Source: Flavobacteriales bacterium
GTDB taxonomy: Bacteria; Bacteroidota; Bacteroidia; Flavobacteriales_D; Sanyastnellaceae
DNA: 64,000 nt
Reading direction: 5' to 3'
NCBI GenBank assembly: GCA_016722445.1
Contig: JADKIZ010000008.1
Coordinates: 1 to 64,000, forward strand
Made by a program: the position numbers and the translations under genes. Positions 49,724 to 58,000 of this stretch are shown piece by piece. Position 1 is the stretch's first letter; each line of letters begins with the position of its first letter. The notes beneath the pieces were generated by a model, which was not told where the DNA came from, made no database searches, and saw only the letters and a list, made by a program, of their open reading frames with translations.

Positions 49724-49740
49724 TTGGATTCTGAATCCAT
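49724..49740 (+). ncRNA. anticodon-arm-like hairpin, Gln (CUG)
   Basis: TGGA-TTCTGAA-TCCA: a 7-nt loop with U33, anticodon CUG and A37, as in tRNA-Gln anticodon loops (E. coli has GGA-TTCTGAT-TCC). Only four base pairs, and the same bases could form a longer stem with a minimal loop, so this one is less sure than the Tyr-like arm. Confidence 0.4.
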
Positions 49741-49795
49741 GTAGTATCTGCTTGTTCAGGTTTAGATATGCTGACATGTTGCAATGGTTGTTTAT

Positions 49796-49861
49796 TCTGT
49801 TTGTCACAGGTTCGAATCCTGTACTGCATAGGGCAGTTAACTCAGTTGGTAGAGTGACAGA
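49796..49861 (+). ncRNA. circularly permuted tRNA-like module
   Basis: In sequence order: TCTGT (49796-49800, 3' anticodon-stem strand), TTGTC variable region, T-arm ACAGG-TTCGAAT-CCTGT (49806-49822), ACTGC (3' acceptor strand), ATAGG, GCAGT (5' acceptor strand, ending 49837), TA, D-arm ACTC-AGTTGGTA-GAGT (49840-49855), G, and ACAGA (49857-49861, 5' anticodon-stem strand, pairing TCTGT). All tertiary-contact residues of T- and D-loops (GG, TTCGA) are present. As transcribed, the acceptor stem is closed by a 5-nt loop and the molecule opens at the anticodon, so it cannot be charged without processing. This resembles the tRNA-like module of bacterial Y RNA YrlA, encoded beside rtcB in Salmonella, or a permuted tRNA. 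Confidence 0.75.
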
Positions 49862-49879
49862 TCTGACTCAAATCAGATC
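49860..49879 (+). ncRNA. anticodon-arm-like hairpin, Leu (CAA)
   Basis: GATCTGA-CTCAAA-TCAGATC: 7-bp stem directly following the tRNA-like module. The loop matches a Leu(CAA) anticodon loop CTCAAAA except for one missing A; runs of A in this sequence are short by one elsewhere too. Confidence 0.5.
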
Positions 49880-49901
49880 CTTTGAACTGTAAATTCAAAG
49901 G
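49879..49901 (+). ncRNA. anticodon-arm-like hairpin, Tyr (GUA)
   Basis: CCTTTGAA-CTGTAAA-TTCAAAGG: perfect 8-bp stem and the canonical 7-nt loop of tRNA-Tyr (U33, anticodon GUA at 49889-49891, A37, A38). No D-arm, T-arm or acceptor belongs to it, so it is an isolated anticodon arm. Confidence 0.65.
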
Positions 49902-49931
49902 TAGATGACCAACTACTCAAATGGTCCCAAA

Positions 49932-50115
49932 TGGAAAGGTAAATCAAGGGCAAAACGGCGTTCATCGCGACATGATGATTTGCCGGTGATGGTAGATACC
50001 GATGATTCGTAATACCACGACAATCAATTTCTACTTGAATGCGATCCTCGTGCTGATATGACCAACTTAAACTGTCATCCGCAATTTCACATGGTTTTGC
50101 TCTTGACCCTTTTTT
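49932..50115 (+). ncRNA. 3' domain of the RNA locus with closing stem and U-run
   Basis: TCAAGGGCAAAAC (49944-49956) pairs with GTTTTGCTCTTGA (50094-50106) over 13 bp with one G-U pair. A flanking AAAGG / CCTTT adds to it. The U-run TTTTTT follows at 50110-50115, as at an intrinsic terminator. Inside, CGGC..TCATC-GCGACAT-GATGA..GCCG forms a clear hairpin. Confidence 0.55.
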
Positions 50116-50167
50116 ATTACAACAATGTCATGTAGGATAGAAATAATAATATAGAAAAACAAACAAC

Positions 50168-51273
50168 ATGAGATACATCAACATCGAAGCCTGGGAAAAG
50201 GTACTTGTTTACAGAAATGGAGCACTTACACAGATTCTGTCTGAAGGAGTTCATTTCATTGGACTTTCCCAAAATATCAAACGTTACGATATGCGATATC
50301 AAATCCAGATGGATGTAGAAATCCTTTCGTTATTGCAGAATGAGAAATTCCTGAATGAAGTAGATATCATTACAGTGAACCCCGGAGAGATCGCATTGCG
50401 TTATGTAGAAAACATGTTCGACAAAGTAATACCTACAAGTAGATATGTTTTCTGGAAGGGAGGTATCAATCAAAGATTCGAAATCATTTCCCTGAATAGC
50501 GGAATGATTGCATCTGAACTCGTTCCTCTGCTGACCAATGCTGGATTCGTTCCTTATGTAACGGTATTGAAAGTGGAGTCTAACGAAAAGGCTATACTAT
50601 ATACTGATGGAAAATTCAGTGGAATTCTCGAGCCCGGAGCATACTACTTCTGGAAAGGTCAAAAGACGTTTACTGTCACCCGTGTGGATCAAAGATCTAT
50701 TCAATTGAGTTATCTGGTCAGGAAATTCTCACCAGAGATAAAGCCACCATCCGTTTGACTGTGTTTGCGAATTACCGTGTAGTGGATATGATGAAGGCCA
50801 TCACTGAGAACAAAGAGTTTGAAAAACAAGTGTATGTGCTGATTCAATTGGTGCTGAGAGAATTTGTTGGAAATCTGACCATAGATCAAATTTTGGAGGT
50901 CAGGGAAAAACTAACAGATAGCATCACAGAACAAGTGACCCATCAATTGGAAAGACTTGGTATCGAACTTTTAGGATTGGGTATCCGCGATATCATACTT
51001 CCCGGTGATATGAAAGAAATCATGAATCAGGTTATCATGGCCGAAAAAAAGGCTCAGGCTAATGTGATCATGAGAAGAGAGGAGACCGCGTCTACCAGAA
51101 GTCTGCTGAACACAGCAAAGATTATGGAAGAAAATCAGATGGTCTGGAAACTGAAGGAGATGGAATATGTTGAGCGTATTGCCGAACGTGTTTCTAATAT
51201 CCAACTGAATGCAACAGGCACACTGACTGAACAATTAAAGAATTTGTTTGTGAATAAAAACAACAACTCATAG
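50168..51273 (+). CDS. slipin (SPFH/band-7, stomatin-like) protein, frame-broken
   Basis: About 368 residues once joined. Two N-terminal copies of a beta-rich segment (AWEKVLVYRNGALTQILSEGVHFIG and SNEKAILYTDGKFSGILEPGAYYFW) are followed by an SPFH domain (LTRDKATIRLTVFANYRVVD, FVGNLTIDQILEVREKLTDSI, LGIELLGLGIRDIILPGDMK) and a coiled-coil (MNQVIMAEKKAQANVIMRREE). There is no clear transmembrane span. A one-base loss near 50715 splits it. Slipins of this two-repeat type accompany rtcB in many bacterial RNA-repair loci; they may form an oligomeric ring or scaffold. It is 51 bp upstream of rtcB. Confidence 0.8.
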
Positions 51274-51324
51274 TAGTTTCACCCCGCGTCAATCCGGGCG
51301 CGGGGTCATCATAGGATTCATATC

Positions 51325-52731
51325 ATGAATGGAAATAAACTCATAGAAATAGGATATGCGCAGGACAAAAATTTGGGCCTTGCGTTGTCCCTTGTTCAAA
51401 AGCACCTCGCTCACTTGACGGAGGAAGATGCGATCATATTACTTGGTGATATTTTGAAAAATCCCAGTGGTTTTCTGAATGATCAAGTTTGGGGAAAACT
51501 CGCCGAAGAACTAGTGCAACAGGATTCGATAACGAATGAAACGATTGAATTGCCTGAAGTGCATGCTGACTATGCCGTGTATGGAGGTGAAAACATTGAA
51601 GAAGGTGCACATGAACAGATGAGATGGGCGATGAAATTGCCGGTTACTGTCGCAGGTGCACTCATGCCCGATGCACACCAAGGCTATGGTCTCCCCATTG
51701 GTGGTGTATTGGCTACCCGCAATGCTATTATACCATGGTGAGGAGTGGACATCGGATGTCGTATGGCATTATCGGTATTTGATATTCCAGCCGAACAGTT
51801 CAACATGAATAAGTCAAAATACCAACGTGAGCTCATTGCGTATTCGAATTTTGGTGCAGGCAATAGATGGAACGGTAACATGGTTGCTGAGCATGAAATC
51901 ATAGATCGCGATATTTTTAATTCTACGCCCTTGCTTAAATCGCTTCAGCAAAGAGCTTCTCAACAACTTGGAACGAGCGGTGGAGGAAATCACTTTGTTG
52001 AATGGGGATTTATTGATTTTGAAAAAAGCGATGAATCACTGGGTGTTGGCAAAGGGAAATACCTTGCGCTGTTAACGCATTCCGGATCACGTGGTCTGGG
52101 AGCGATGATTGCCGGGCATTACACCAAAATCGCAAAGGAATTGTGTAAGCTTCCACAACAAGCTGCAAATCTTGCCTATCTCGATTTGAATTCTGCCGAA
52201 GGAATAGAATATTGGATGGCCATGAATTTGGCCGGAGATTATGCATCTGCGTGTCATCAAATTATTCACGAACGAATGACAAGCGCGATAGGAGGACAAG
52301 TTCTTTGCAAAGTTGAAAATCACCACAATTTTGCTTGGAAGGAAATCCACGATGGAGAAGAAGTGATCGTGCATCGTAAGGGAGCTACTCCGGCGTCAAA
52401 AGACATTCTTGGAATTATACCCGGTTCAATGACAGCCCCTGGATTTTTGGTACGTGGAAAAGGTGAGACAGGATCACTTCATTCGGCATCACATGGAGCA
52501 GGTAGAGTCATGAGCAGAACGGCCGCGGTGAAAAAATACAATCGCAATGAACTGCGCAATGTATTGGCAGACCATGGGGTGAAGTTGATTGGAGGCGGAA
52601 TAGATGAAGCGCCCATGGTATATAAGAATATTCATCAGGTCATGGAAGCACAACGAGAACTGGTGGATGTCGTTGCCACATTTACTCCGAAAATGGTGAG
52701 AATGGCAGATGATGGTAGTCGGGAGGATTGA
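51325..52731 (+). CDS. rtcB: RNA ligase RtcB, with an in-frame TGA
   Basis: GTP- and Mn-dependent ligase joining 2',3'-cyclic phosphate and 5'-OH RNA ends, as left by tRNA-cleaving toxins. Motifs: MPDAHQGYGLPIGG, VDIGCRM (metal Cys), LGTSGGGNHFVEW, LLTHSGSRGLG, HRKGATPASK, PGSMTAPGFLVRG, and SASHGAGRVMSR with the His that is guanylylated. Coding sense is open on both sides of a TGA at 51739-51741 in the same frame, just before VDIGC; family members read roughly PYGVGVDIGC here, so three bases appear lost (cca tat ggt gta gga gtg to cca tgg tga gga gtg). If the TGA is real the gene is dead or truncated. About 468 aa. Confidence 0.85.
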
Positions 52732-52773
52732 TCAAGGTGACTGCACTTTTGTGGGAAATCACATGATGTGCGG

Positions 52774-52953
52774 TCATTTTTTTATTACGACTATATCATG
52801 TGGAGGATTGTCTTGAGAGCCTGTGAATGGTGAACCTTTTATATTCGATTTCATGTCATGCCTGTCTAGTCTAGGCGTGGAGCCGTTGTACAATATCCAG
52901 TGCATCCATGACCGATTTATTCCGAAGGATTCTCCCATTTCTCGGTTGGACAT
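52774..52953 (-). CDS. possible small helix-turn-helix protein or fragment
   Basis: A 59-codon open frame on the minus strand, MSNREMGESFGINRSWMHWIL followed by a polar tail. The segment SNREMGESFGINRSWMHWIL has the spacing of a helix-turn-helix (Arg-Glu at the first helix, Gly in the turn). An upstream in-frame stop lies just ahead, so it could be the remnant of a larger DNA-binding protein. It lies downstream of rtcB on the opposite strand. Confidence 0.25.
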   Translation of the reverse strand: MSNREMGESFGINRSWMHWILYNGSTPRLDRHDMKSNIKGSPFTGSQDNPPHDIVVIKK

Positions 52954-53043
52954 GCCAAGATACAGCTCTAAAAATCAGTGGATTGTGATGGCATAAGGTT
53001 CAAGGTGTTTTCGACACAAAGGTTTTTTATCTGTACGATTTAA

Positions 53044-53091
53044 GGAAACAAATTTGAGGAAACAAAATTTTGTTTCCGCAAATTTGTTTCC
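53044..53091. repeat. 48-bp near-perfect palindrome
   Basis: Arms of 24 bp with a single A/G mismatch and no loop: GGAAACAAATTTG, a, GGAAACAAAA, then their complements. Each arm also has the direct repeat GGAAACAAA. It lies in the gene-free region 52954-53314; I see nothing else definite there. Confidence 0.85.
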
Positions 53092-53314
53092 TGTTGGAGC
53101 CCGTCATTTTTCTAATTCATCTCGATGGACTCGTTTTAACACGAGCCTGGAACAATGTTCAATCTGCGATACTGTTTATCGAGTACCAATGAGCAACAGG
53201 ACGAATAAGTTCATCTTTTTTCATGTCTCACCTGAGAATTGTAAATTGAAGTGATGTGTTTAGCGGGGGAGCGCAGCACTCTTTAGAAGCAACTCCAATG
53301 TGCCGCCCATTCGT

Positions 53315-54346
53315 TCATACGGGGTTGGTATTTCTACTTTGTCCAAACTTCATGAAATATTTTTCAAAGTAGTTATACGTGAAATGACTTATGATCAATG
53401 TCAAAATAATGGATATTGTTACCCGTACATATTCATTAAAATAAATGGAATGATCTCTGAAGATTCCCACCAAAAGGTAAATAATGGGGTGAAGCAAATA
53501 GACAGAATAACTGGCTTCGCCCAATAAAGTCAGTGGTTTGTGTATGAGTTTCGGAAGATCTTGTGTCAACTTGTAAAAACTAAAACACATCGCGAAACAA
53601 ATAAGGGTGAATAAAAGTCTAGTTGGCCCAATCAATAGACTCACTCTATCACCGGAGGCGGGATAAAAAATGAATAATCCAAATGCAGCCAAAAGGAGTG
53701 GTATAATCCAGTATAATTTAATATGTATTCGATCAAACAGTAATCCAATCAAATATCCGCCTAAGAATAGAAAAGCATTATTTAAAGGATTGATGTAGTT
53801 GATAAAATATCCAGCTGGGTCCAGTGCTATTTTGTAAAACGCAAAATACAGGTATATCGCCAGAATGGATAATGACAATAAGACCATGAGTTTTTTTTGA
53901 TATTTAGTAAAGAAAATGAAAAAGGGAAACAATGCATAGAATACCATTTCATTTCCAATTGACCAAGCTCCAGCCGCCCAGTATGCATCCCATTTAATAA
54001 AACCAAACAATCCTGTTAGATTTAAAAACAGCATATACAGGTCAGGTTTTATTCCCTTTATAATAAGCGTCAAGATTGTTGCAAGCCAAAGCAATGGAAG
54101 TATCCTGAAACACCGTTTCTTGAAGAAATCATAAACATCAGTTCGAACATTCTCCATTTTGTGGTAGTAGACTTTATACAAGGTGATTCCACTTAAAATA
54201 TAAAATATTCCCACAGCGTATGTGCCTGTTCTGCATAAAAAAGTACTTGCGTCTGTACTACCAAAACTATATGTGCTATAATGGTAAATCATAACACTCA
54301 GGGATGCTATTCCCCGTAGGTAGTCCAGTCCAAAAAGTCTATTCAT
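53315..54346 (-). CDS. acyltransferase family 3 (OafA/YrhL-like) membrane protein
   Basis: A 343-residue polytopic membrane protein starting MNRLFGLDYLRGIASLSVMIYH, the family signature with its catalytic His. About ten hydrophobic segments follow, with AAGAWSIGNEMVFYALFP and the C-terminal SYSVYLLHPIIYL, both characteristic of acyltransferase 3. Such enzymes O-acetylate or succinylate surface polysaccharides. It is AT-rich like the cassette genes, and cassette-like sequences flank it (53313 and 54369). Confidence 0.85.
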   Translation of the reverse strand: MNRLFGLDYLRGIASLSVMIYHYSTYSFGSTDASTFLCRTGTYAVGIFYILSGITLYKVYYHKMENVRTDVYDFFKKRCFRILPLLWLATILTLIIKGIKPDLYMLFLNLTGLFGFIKWDAYWAAGAWSIGNEMVFYALFPFFIFFTKYQKKLMVLLSLSILAIYLYFAFYKIALDPAGYFINYINPLNNAFLFLGGYLIGLLFDRIHIKLYWIIPLLLAAFGLFIFYPASGDRVSLLIGPTRLLFTLICFAMCFSFYKLTQDLPKLIHKPLTLLGEASYSVYLLHPIIYLLVGIFRDHSIYFNEYVRVTISIILTLIISHFTYNYFEKYFMKFGQSRNTNPV

Positions 54347-54368
54347 AGAATCCTTTTACATTACTCAT

Positions 54369-54403
54369 CCGGCATAACGTTTCACAGCTACCGGCAGATG
54401 GCG
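54369..54403 (-). other. half attC-like site upstream of the acyltransferase gene
   Basis: CCGGCATAACG (54369-54379), a short spacer and CAGCTACCGGCAGATGGCG (54385-54403). The last string differs from the inner box at 46810-46828 at only three positions. On the minus strand it lies directly upstream of the acyltransferase ATG, as 46794-46828 does for cassette A. The matching second half is not evident. Confidence 0.4.
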
Positions 54404-54612
54404 TTTCATAGCGACACCTTTCAAAAATAAGGAAATATATACGGATTTTAAATTCTTCAAATGATCTAAGGAACTGGTGTAAGATGACATACCATTGAAT
54501 TTGGGTAGTTTGTGTTGGTTTTCAATGTTCTGTTATGCTGTGAAAAAATCTACTTCGCCATCCGGGCCATCACTGCGTTGCTCATCGTGATTCCTTATTA
54601 CTTTCGTTCGGT

Positions 54613-56002
54613 ATGAAAAAATCCATCATTCCCCAAATCCGCGAACGCCTCGCTGCTTTTGATGCGCAGTCGGCGACTGATTGCAAAGCACTGTTGAAAG
54701 AAGCTGCCAAATGGAAGTTGAAAGTGGGAGATGAGCTGATGGAATATGCCGATGTGTTGCTTTTTGTATTGGCCTATGCGCCGAATGGCGGACTAGTGCA
54801 ACAGGCCGAGAAGGAGTTGAAACGTATCACCAATTTTTTAAAGAAGGCGACGGTAAGGGAGAAGCAAAAACTGGAGAACAGCGGTTTGCCGTTTACACCG
54901 ATCACTACGCGGTTTTCACATGAGTGTTGTGAGTGGTTGCAAGCGCACCATGAAGTGAATTTGGAGATGCACCATTTTGATGAGGCAAGCAAAAGTTTGA
55001 GCGAGATATTGAAATTCACACTGCCGCCTTTTGAACGCGATCTCGCTGTTGTCGACCCATCCGATGAAGATCTATTGCTGGAGCTGGGCATTCAACCGAA
55101 GAATAAATTGTCTTCGACTTTACAATAGAATTCCGGTGTCGAAGCGATTTGAACACAGTGAGATCTTGCGCAAGTTTGATCACATGGCTTTGCTGAATCA
55201 AGCTTTGCCTGAAGCCAAAAAGTTGAGTGATACTGAAAGAAGCATTGTCATCGATGTGATCAAGAAGTCGATGACACTCACTGCTCGTGAGACCGATCCT
55301 GCAACATACCTTGATCCATCGACCTTGCGGTTGTATGAACTCGAACGTGGAATTTCGATTGCTCATTTTACCATGACGATCAATCGCAAACTTCCGCTGG
55401 AGTATTATATTGGATTTACATTGTTCAAGAATGGTTTGCCCGCTTCTTATGGCGGAGCATGGGTCTTTGGCAAACGGGCATTGTTTGGCATCAATGTCTT
55501 CGAGGCCTATCGCGGGGGAGAGTCTGGCTATATCATGTGTCAGTTATTGCGATCTTATCGACAAGCTTATGGCGTGGATTATTTCGAAGTAGAACCTTAC
55601 CAATACGGTGCTGATAATCCCGATGGCATCAAGTCCGGTGCGTTTTGGTTTTATTACAGGTATGGTTTCCGGCCGTTGGATCAAAGTCTCAACAAACTTG
55701 CAGAGACTGAATTTCAAAAGATCAAATCCCAAAAAGGTTATCGTTCATCTGAACGGACATTGCTGCGTTTCATAGAAAGTAACATTGCATTAAACTTAGG
55801 TAATGGCATACCTCCGACGGTGCCGGAAGTGGCGGCAAAAATTACCAAATACATCATCAAAAATTTTGGTGGTGATAGGCGAGTGGCCATCGATCATACC
55901 GTTGACGCTTTTAAACAGAAGAACAAAATCAAGGAGCCTCTTACCCATGCTGAAAGATTGATTTTAGAAGAAGTTGCTATGGTGGATGCGGTAAAGCGTT
56001 GA
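54613..56002 (+). CDS. hypothetical protein, GNAT-like C-terminal half, frame-broken
   Basis: About 463 residues if the two open frames are joined near 55110. The first part is helical and charged (IIPQIRERLAAFDAQSATDC, KKATVREKQKLENSG). The second has ELERGISIAHFTMTINRKLP, YYIGFTLFKNGLPASYGGAW and IKSGAFWFYYRYGFRPLDQS; the 'FYYRYGFRP' end resembles GNAT acetyltransferases, a weak hint. No signal peptide. Function unknown. The sense passes from LGIQPKNKL to LYNRIPVSKRFEHSEIL across the break. Confidence 0.6.
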
Positions 56003-56261
56003 GATTTGATTGCTTGAAGAGCTTTGCGTTTCACTATACTCCAAGGCTTTTGCGTTGGAATTAACGCATCACATCCATCGATTAATTATCGTTGTCATTT
56101 TACTTGGTCTTCAAATGGGATTCGAGCATATTATAAATCTTATGCGGCCATAATTTGTAGATGAAATCACGGTTAGACGTGGTTATGAAGATAAAATATT
56201 CCCAATTGGAATAGTAGGTTGAAGTCTGTTGCCGCTATTTGCGCCATCACATGACTAAATT

Positions 56262-56906
56262 ATGCCAAGCAATTATATTCCCGAAAAACATCATCGTAGA
56301 AGTATTCGATTGAATGGTTTTGACTACGGTAAATCAAAAATGTATTTTCTCACTTTTAATACCCACAATAGAAAACGAATTTTCGGAAATGTTAAGGATG
56401 GGAGAATGCTGCATAGTGACGCCGGATTGCATGCAATTCAATGCTGGAAAGAGATTCCTCTTCATCATCCTTATGTGATTTTGCATACATTTATTATTAT
56501 GCCAGATCATGTACATGGTATAATTGAGATTGTTGACAATCGTGAACAGCATTTAGAATCGCCTAAGGAAACAATTGACAACATGGTACCAAAAACCGAA
56601 ATGAAAAATGATCTCTTACCGGAACAAATGCTGAAGCAAAATCATTACTTTACACCTTCAGGAAAGAGAATAGAACTGTCTCCGAAATTTCAATCTCCGT
56701 CCAAGACCATCGGTTCAATCATCAGGGGATACAAGATTGGTGTTACGAAGTGGTATCGGTCAAAGGGAATCATGATGGAAATTTGGCAGAGGAATTATTA
56801 TGATCAAATTATATGGGATGATAAAGCATATCATAACATTACTCAATATATTGATAACAACCCTAGGAATTATGGTAAGAAATTGAATCCGGCGTCAAAG
56901 AAGTAA
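56262..56906 (+). mobile_element. REP-associated tyrosine transposase (RAYT, IS200/IS605-like)
   Basis: A 214-residue single-strand DNA transposase of the TnpA_REP type. HUH motif IIMPDHVHGIIEI with the two metal His, N-terminal YFLTFNTHNRKRIFG, the catalytic Tyr in IRGYKIGVTKWY, and the C-terminal WQRNYYDQIIWDDKAYHNI..YIDNNPRNY. RAYTs mobilise short palindromic repeats (REPs) rather than a classical IS; the hairpin-bearing duplication at 43162-43633 is a candidate client. No IS ends were found immediately around the gene. Confidence 0.85.
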
Positions 56907-57282
56907 AATGAGTTAAACCCTGATATTTACTGTTAGTATTGAGATGGGATTATTGGATGCACGATCATTTCGCGCAGGCTGATTCATTTGCGTGAGTTCT
57001 TTTTTCAGTGCAAGTTTCCTCTTGTGCAGAGTTTTTTCAGCACCAAAGGGCACCTCTATGTACAGTGAAGTTTTGAGTTTTTAGTTTCTGTACTCCTTGA
57101 CTTCCGTTCTCTTGAGCGCGTGGAAGGCAGAGTGGCTTTTTCTTTCTGTGACGCAGTTTCTAGGTCGGGTAGCACGGTAGCCGTGTAGGCGCGCGGCTGG
57201 CTGGCGCCTCCGCATCTCCGTGGCTCGGTGGTTTAGCAGCTCAGTAGCTCAGCGCCCTTGCGTGTGGGCTCCTGTGGGGCCG
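56907..57282. other. gene-free stretch, left edge of GC-rich island
   Basis: No convincing gene. From about 57110 the base composition changes sharply to GC-rich text (gcgcgcggctggctggcgcc), which leads into the minisatellite. Confidence 0.5.
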
Positions 57283-58000
57283 CTAGGCTCAGCTCCTGTG
57301 AGGCTCCACAGCTGTGAGGCTCTGTGCCTGTGAGCTCTGTACCTGTGAGGCTCTGTGCCTGTGAGGCTCTGTGCCTGTGAGGCTCTGCACCTGTGAGGCT
57401 CCGCACCTGTGAGGCTCCACACCTGTGAGGCTCCGCACCTGTGAGGCTCTGCTACTGTGAGGCTCTGTACCTGTGAGGCTCCGCACCTGTGAGGCTCTGT
57501 GCCTGTGAGGCTCCACACCTGTGAGGCGCCGTGCCTGTGAGGCTCCGCACCTGTGAGGCTCCACACCTGTGAGGCGCCGTGCCTGTGAGGCTCTGTACCT
57601 GTGAGGCTCCGCACCTGTGAGGCTCCACACCTGTGAGGCTCTGCTACTGTGAGGCTCTGTACCTGTGAGGCTCTGTGCCTGTGCCCCTCCGCACCTGTGA
57701 GGCTCTGTACCTGTGTGGCTCCGCACCTGTGAGGCTCCGCACCTGTGAGGCTCTGTGCCTGTGAGGCTCTGTACCTGTGTGGCTCTGTACCTGTGAGGCT
57801 CTGTGCCTGTGAGGCTCTGTGCCTGTGAGGCTCTGTACCTGTGTGGCTCTGTACCTGTGAGGCTCCGCACCTGTGAGGCTCTGTGCCTGTGAGGCTCTGT
57901 GCCTGTGAGGCTCTGCACCAGTGCGACTCAGCACCTGTGAGGCTCTGCTCCTGTGAGGCTCCACCTGTGCGCCTCAGCACCTGTGAGGCTCCACACCAGT
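57283..58000 (+). repeat. 16-bp GC-rich minisatellite, about 44 units
   Basis: Unit CCTGTGAGGCTCYRYR (16 bp), with variants ctctgtgc, ctctgtac, ctccgcac, ctccacac, gccgtgc, ctctgcta. Higher-order patterns occur, for example the pair ccacacctgtgaggcgccgtg recurring 48 bp apart near 57512 and 57560. The repeat leaves all three minus frames open by chance. Confidence 0.9.

Noticed and set aside
49796..49861. Ordinary tRNA gene, or two overlapping tRNAs
   Set aside because: There is no 5' half (D-arm) upstream of the T-arm and no T-arm downstream of the D-arm. The halves fit each other only in permuted order.
50090..50110. Sigma-54 promoter ahead of slipin, as in the RtcR-controlled rtcBA operon
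   Set aside because: TGG and TTGA are present but the GG-N10-GC spacing is not met, and no RtcR-type activator is in the window.
49796..50115. Two-piece (permuted) tmRNA
   Set aside because: A full D-arm with GG and an anticodon stem are present, and there is no tag reading frame or Ala-type G-U pair; tmRNA lacks a normal D-stem.
51739..51741. Selenocysteine at the TGA in rtcB
   Set aside because: The metal-binding cysteine is encoded normally (TGT in DIGCRM) three residues later, no known RtcB has selenocysteine here, and the alignment implies missing bases.
53054..53254. 66-codon open frame across the 48-bp palindrome
   Set aside because: Starts at TTG inside the palindrome, with no conserved-looking segment; more likely chance.
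54540..54580. Second half of an attC-like site (CGCCATCCGGGCCATC) before the 54613 gene
   Set aside because: Only about ten bases match the expected complement of the 54385 box and no core site follows.
57249..57980. Long overlapping minus-strand open frames (up to 243 codons) of RCGASQVQSLTGTEPH-type repeats
   Set aside because: All three frames are open over the same tract because the 16-bp unit has no stop in any minus frame. No signal, domain or ribosome-binding context; treated as a by-product of the minisatellite.
57283..58000. CRISPR array
   Set aside because: The 16-bp units are contiguous with no unique spacers, and no cas genes are present.
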